A stretch of 51,593 nt of DNA from positions 1-51,593 of the forward strand of contig CAKQRW010000021.1 in the NCBI GenBank assembly GCA_934271655.1. Reading direction: 5' to 3'. Of the stretch, positions 49,128 through 51,593 are shown in pieces (position 1 is the first letter of the stretch; each line of letters opens with the position of its first letter). The stretch is from an uncultured Bacteroidaceae bacterium. Lineage in GTDB: Bacteria; Bacteroidota; Bacteroidia; Bacteroidales; Bacteroidaceae. Both the position numbers and the translations under genes were made by a program. Below the pieces are notes generated by a model. That model saw only the letters and a program-made list of their open reading frames with translations, was not told where the DNA came from and ran no database searches.

Positions 49128-49165
49128 GGAACCGTGATTCGTTTTAGCCGGAAGTCTGCCGCGTC

Positions 49166-50323
49166 TTAGCGCACAGGCTTCCGGCTCAATTGTTTTATAT
49201 ATTGTGTCCTATCTAATTTCTTGGTGAGAATCTGTATCATGGCCTTGGCGGCTCTGGAGCTTGCTCCTGGTCCTCCGAGTGTGTCGTTCATGCGCCTGTA
49301 GCCGTCGAGCATCCGCTGTCTCTCAAGTCCTCCAGGCAGTATGGCTGCGAGGCATTTGGCCACATTGTCGGCGTTCATGCGATCGGCCACCAGTTCCTCC
49401 ACCACAGGAGCGTCGGCCACCAGATTGACCAGGGATATGTATTTCACTTTCAGAAACCTCTTTCTGAGCCAGTTGACTATCCGTCCAGCGGCTATATAGT
49501 AGCACACCACCTGGGGCGTGCCGAGGATGGCTGTCTCCAGTGTGGCTGTGCCTGAGGTGACAAGTGCGGCGGCTGACTCGCGCAGTATGGTGTATGTCTC
49601 GCCGAAGCGTATGTCCACGTCTGTGCCCTCAGGCAAGAACCTGCTGTAGTAGCTTGGATCGATGCCTGGAGCTCCTGCTATCACCAGCCGATAGCCGCTG
49701 AAGGTGGAGGCGGCCTGCAGCATGATGCCGAGGTTGTCGCGTATCTCCTGCTTGCGGCTGCCTGCCAGGATGGCTATCTGCCGTTTGCGTTCCACGGAGG
49801 GAAGTTGCTTCACGGCCTCAGCCACGGCATCCACGCATGGGTTGCCCACATAGTGTATGGGGAAGTGGCGTTCGGCAAACCATTTCACCTCGAAGGGAAG
49901 GATGGAGAAGAGTTCGTCCACGTCGCGCCGTATGTTGCGTATGCGATGCTCTTTCCATGCCCATATCTTTGGGCTGATATAGTAGAACACCTTGCAGATG
50001 CGGTGCTTGTGCACATACTCCGCTATGCTGAGGTTGAAGCCAGGATAGTCCACGAGGATGACCACATCGGGATGCCATTGGGCTATGTCGGCCTTGCAGT
50101 GTGCCATGTTGCGCAGGATGGCAGGCAGGTGCATGAGCACGGGCACAAGGCCCATGTAGGCCAGTTCGCGGTAGTGCTTCACCATCGTGCCTCCCACGGC
50201 TGCCATTTTGTCGCCTCCGTAGAATCGGAACTCGCTCTCGCTGTCCTCCTGCAGCAGTGCCCTCATGAGGTTGGAGGCGTGCAGGTCGCCAGAGGCTTCT
50301 CCTGCTATGATGTAGTATTTCAT
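49166..50323 (-). CDS. lpxB: Lipid-A-disaccharide synthase
   Basis: A 385-residue inner-membrane-associated GT19 glycosyltransferase that joins UDP-diacylglucosamine and lipid X to form the lipid A disaccharide. Typical N-terminus YIIAGEASGDLHASNLMRAL, then FYGGDKMAAVGG, VDYPGFNLSIA, YYISPKIWAWKEHRI, DELFSILPFEVKWF, YVGNPCVDAV, ILAGSRKQEI and SGTATLETAILGTPQVVCYY. Length is normal. It lies downstream of surE, the common Bacteroidales neighbour; a 44-bp repeat separates them. Confidence 0.95.
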   Translation of the reverse strand: MKYYIIAGEASGDLHASNLMRALLQEDSESEFRFYGGDKMAAVGGTMVKHYRELAYMGLVPVLMHLPAILRNMAHCKADIAQWHPDVVILVDYPGFNLSIAEYVHKHRICKVFYYISPKIWAWKEHRIRNIRRDVDELFSILPFEVKWFAERHFPIHYVGNPCVDAVAEAVKQLPSVERKRQIAILAGSRKQEIRDNLGIMLQAASTFSGYRLVIAGAPGIDPSYYSRFLPEGTDVDIRFGETYTILRESAAALVTSGTATLETAILGTPQVVCYYIAAGRIVNWLRKRFLKVKYISLVNLVADAPVVEELVADRMNADNVAKCLAAILPGGLERQRMLDGYRRMNDTLGGPGASSRAAKAMIQILTKKLDRTQYIKQLSRKPVR

Positions 50324-50384
50324 TGGTCAGGGTGAGTATGTATGTGTCTTTAGTATGATGCCATAAGCCATTGAGACAGTCGTT

Positions 50385-50540
50385 ATTGGCTGTATATTTA
50401 ATGAGCCATATGCCATTGGGCAGCTGTCATTGGCTGTATATTTAATGAGCCATATGCCATTGGTCAGTTGTCATTGGCTGTATATTTAATGAGCCATATG
50501 CCATTGGTCAGTTGTCATTGGCTGTATATTTAATGAGCCA
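50385..50540. repeat. 44-bp tandem repeat, 3.5 copies, between surE and lpxB
   Basis: Units begin at 50385, 50429, 50473 and 50517 (ATTGGCTGTATATTTAATG). Each contains TGGCT and AGCCA spaced by 12 nt, able to form a small hairpin. Units 3 and 4 match perfectly; the first is most diverged. The array directly follows the surE coding region. Confidence 0.92.
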
Positions 50541-50558
50541 GAAAACAGGAGATGCGGC

Positions 50559-51338
50559 TCATTGGCCTATGGATGCCGTTATGCTGTCGAGAGATGAGTA
50601 GGCGGTCATGTCGAGCTGCATTGGCACAACAGCAGCGTAGCCATGCTCGAAGGCCCATGTGTCTGTGTCTTCCTCTGTCGGGTCGTAAGGCGCGTAGTAG
50701 CCGGCTATCCAGTAGTACTTGCCTCCTCTGGGATGTTTGCGCTCCTGCCACTCCTCGTGCCATTCGCCCATGCCCATGCGGCATACCCTGATGCCTTTCA
50801 CCTTCTCCACATCGGCCACGTTGACGTTGAGGCACACGCCTGTTGGCAGTCCGTCTCTCAGCGTGGCTTCCACGATGTGGCATATGCACTCCTTCATGTA
50901 GGAGAAGTCGGCCTGGCTGTCAGTCTTGCCGCTTGAGAAGGCTATGGACGGCACGCGCTTGATGCAGCCTTCCATGGCTATGGACACGGTGCCGGAGTAG
51001 TGGGCGTTGACAGCGCAGTTGTCTCCGTGGTTGATGCCTCCGAGCACAAGGTCGGGACGGCGTGGCAGCAGCACCTCAAATGCCATCTTGGTGCAGTCGT
51101 TGGGTGTGCCTGTGCAGGCCCATACGGTCAGGCTGCCGCGTGTGGCTGTGCCAGCTTCCTGTGTGATAAGTGTGTTTCTCACTGGCGAGTGGCTGCTGAT
51201 GCTCATGCTTGCGCCGCTGCGTCCACTGTCGGGGGCCACCACAAACACGTCGCCATACTTTCTCATCATCTCTGCCAGCTGGTTGATGCCTTCTGCGGCA
51301 TAACCGTCGTCATTGCTAATAAATATAAGTCTGTCCAT
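50559..51338 (-). CDS. surE: 5'/3'-nucleotidase SurE
   Basis: A 259-residue metal-dependent phosphatase acting on nucleoside monophosphates. The metal-binding ISNDDGYAAEGI (D10, D11), the Ser motif APDSGRSGASMSI, and GGINHGDNC followed by YSGTVSIAMEG are all present. It ends AYSSLDSITASI. Length fits the family. It starts about 15 bp downstream of the predicted transcript start and is followed by lpxB. Confidence 0.94.
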   Translation of the reverse strand: MDRLIFISNDDGYAAEGINQLAEMMRKYGDVFVVAPDSGRSGASMSISSHSPVRNTLITQEAGTATRGSLTVWACTGTPNDCTKMAFEVLLPRRPDLVLGGINHGDNCAVNAHYSGTVSIAMEGCIKRVPSIAFSSGKTDSQADFSYMKECICHIVEATLRDGLPTGVCLNVNVADVEKVKGIRVCRMGMGEWHEEWQERKHPRGGKYYWIAGYYAPYDPTEEDTDTWAFEHGYAAVVPMQLDMTAYSSLDSITASIGQ

Positions 51339-51360
51339 TCTTTATAATTGTTTCTGGCCA

Positions 51361-51368
51361 CAAATTTA
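51361..51368 (-). promoter_or_regulatory. Putative -7 box (TAAATTTG) for surE
   Basis: The minus strand reads TAAATTTG 23 bp before the surE start. The -33 position does not match. Transcription is divergent from the tRNA promoter. Confidence 0.5.
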
Positions 51369-51439
51369 CGGATTTATTATTTCTTCGGGGCCATGAATGA
51401 AAAAAAACATCGCTTGTGTGAAAAAAAAGCGGGAAGAAT

Positions 51440-51470
51440 TTTGCTGGTTGAAAAAAAAGCCGTACCTTTG
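51440..51470 (+). promoter_or_regulatory. Consensus promoter of tRNA-Gln
   Basis: TTTG (51440-51443), exactly 19 nt, TACCTTTG (51463-51470), ideal for Bacteroidota. The tRNA begins 52 nt after the -7 box. Confidence 0.8.
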
Positions 51471-51521
51471 CATCGCAATTCGGAACAAGGGGTGTTTGTT
51501 ACGGATTGCTGAAATAAAAAT

Positions 51522-51593
51522 TGGGATATGGTGTAATGGTAACACAACAGATTCTGGTCCTGTTTTTCCTGGTTCGAGTCCGGGTATCCCAAC
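51522..51593 (+). tRNA. tRNA-Gln, anticodon CTG
   Basis: The cloverleaf is complete up to the discriminator. Acceptor TGGGATA pairs with TATCCCA (U1-A72, typical of tRNA-Gln), D stem GTGT/ACAC, anticodon stem ACAGA/CCTGT with one A-C mismatch at the loop end, anticodon loop TTCTGGT giving CTG (decodes CAG), and T stem CCTGG/CCGGG with loop TTCGAGT. The window ends at the first base of the 3' end, so any encoded CCA is outside. Confidence 0.9.

Overview
The window looks like a chromosomal segment of a Bacteroidales bacterium, most likely a Prevotellaceae member. Three things point there. Many intergenic regions carry the Bacteroidota promoter form (TTTG, about 19 nt, TAnnTTTG), while Shine-Dalgarno sequences are mostly missing. 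Several families are typical of the order: a VirE-N/DUF3987/DUF4248/HU-like/amidase set, Reg_prop sensors, DUF4353, DUF4956 and LytS/LytTR pairs. The suf, nusA-infB, surE-lpxB and ksgA genes are full length and similar to those of that group. Codon use is GC-rich throughout, with no obvious foreign block of coding sequence.

Layout. 0-1.4 kb: an amidase and a Bacteroidales HU-like protein (minus strand). 1.7-3.4 kb: a cytidylate-kinase-like protein and an MTA/SAH nucleosidase, separated by an eight-copy 22-bp repeat array. 3.8-14.6 kb: a carbohydrate locus without SusC/SusD. It holds a sialate-O-acetylesterase-like enzyme, a membrane regulator fusing a Reg_prop sensor directly to an AraC domain, a PL11 rhamnogalacturonan lyase with a very long beta-strand-repeat tail, and a GH2 enzyme with an unusual acid/base motif. 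14.6-15.2 kb: an apparently ORF-less group II intron directly behind the GH2 terminator. 15.2-20.0 kb: a large MscS-type channel and a Zn/Cd-type P-ATPase with a tandemly repeated His-rich N-terminus. 20.1-24.4 kb (minus): a probable operon of VTC polyphosphate-polymerase-like protein, DUF4956 membrane protein, DUF2490 outer-membrane protein, a small secreted protein and a DUF4353 surface protein. 25.0-30.5 kb: rimP-nusA-infB-cvpA. 30.6-34.1 kb: sufBCD. 34.3-38.3 kb (minus): DUF4248, DUF3987, VirE-N and a coiled-coil protein. 39.1-43.4 kb: a second small-secreted-protein/DUF4353 pair, coupled to a LytS-type kinase with a His-rich periplasmic loop and a LytTR regulator. 43.5-51.6 kb: a candidate structured RNA, a SIMPL protein, MerR regulator, aminoacyl-histidine dipeptidase, YbhN-like membrane protein, KsgA, a small protein, LpxB, SurE and tRNA-Gln at the edge.

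Most noteworthy: (i) two copies of a small-secreted-protein plus DUF4353 module, one in a polyphosphate-type operon and one next to its own putative metal- or charge-sensing two-component system; (ii) a pectin locus run by a regulator that has lost all phosphorelay domains; (iii) an ORF-less group II intron abutting a terminator; (iv) five unrelated 28-39-bp sequences, each repeated at a 63-66-bp offset just past a stop codon; (v) a promoter-driven structured leader or small RNA before the SIMPL gene. All functional assignments come from reading motifs by eye; no database search was run.
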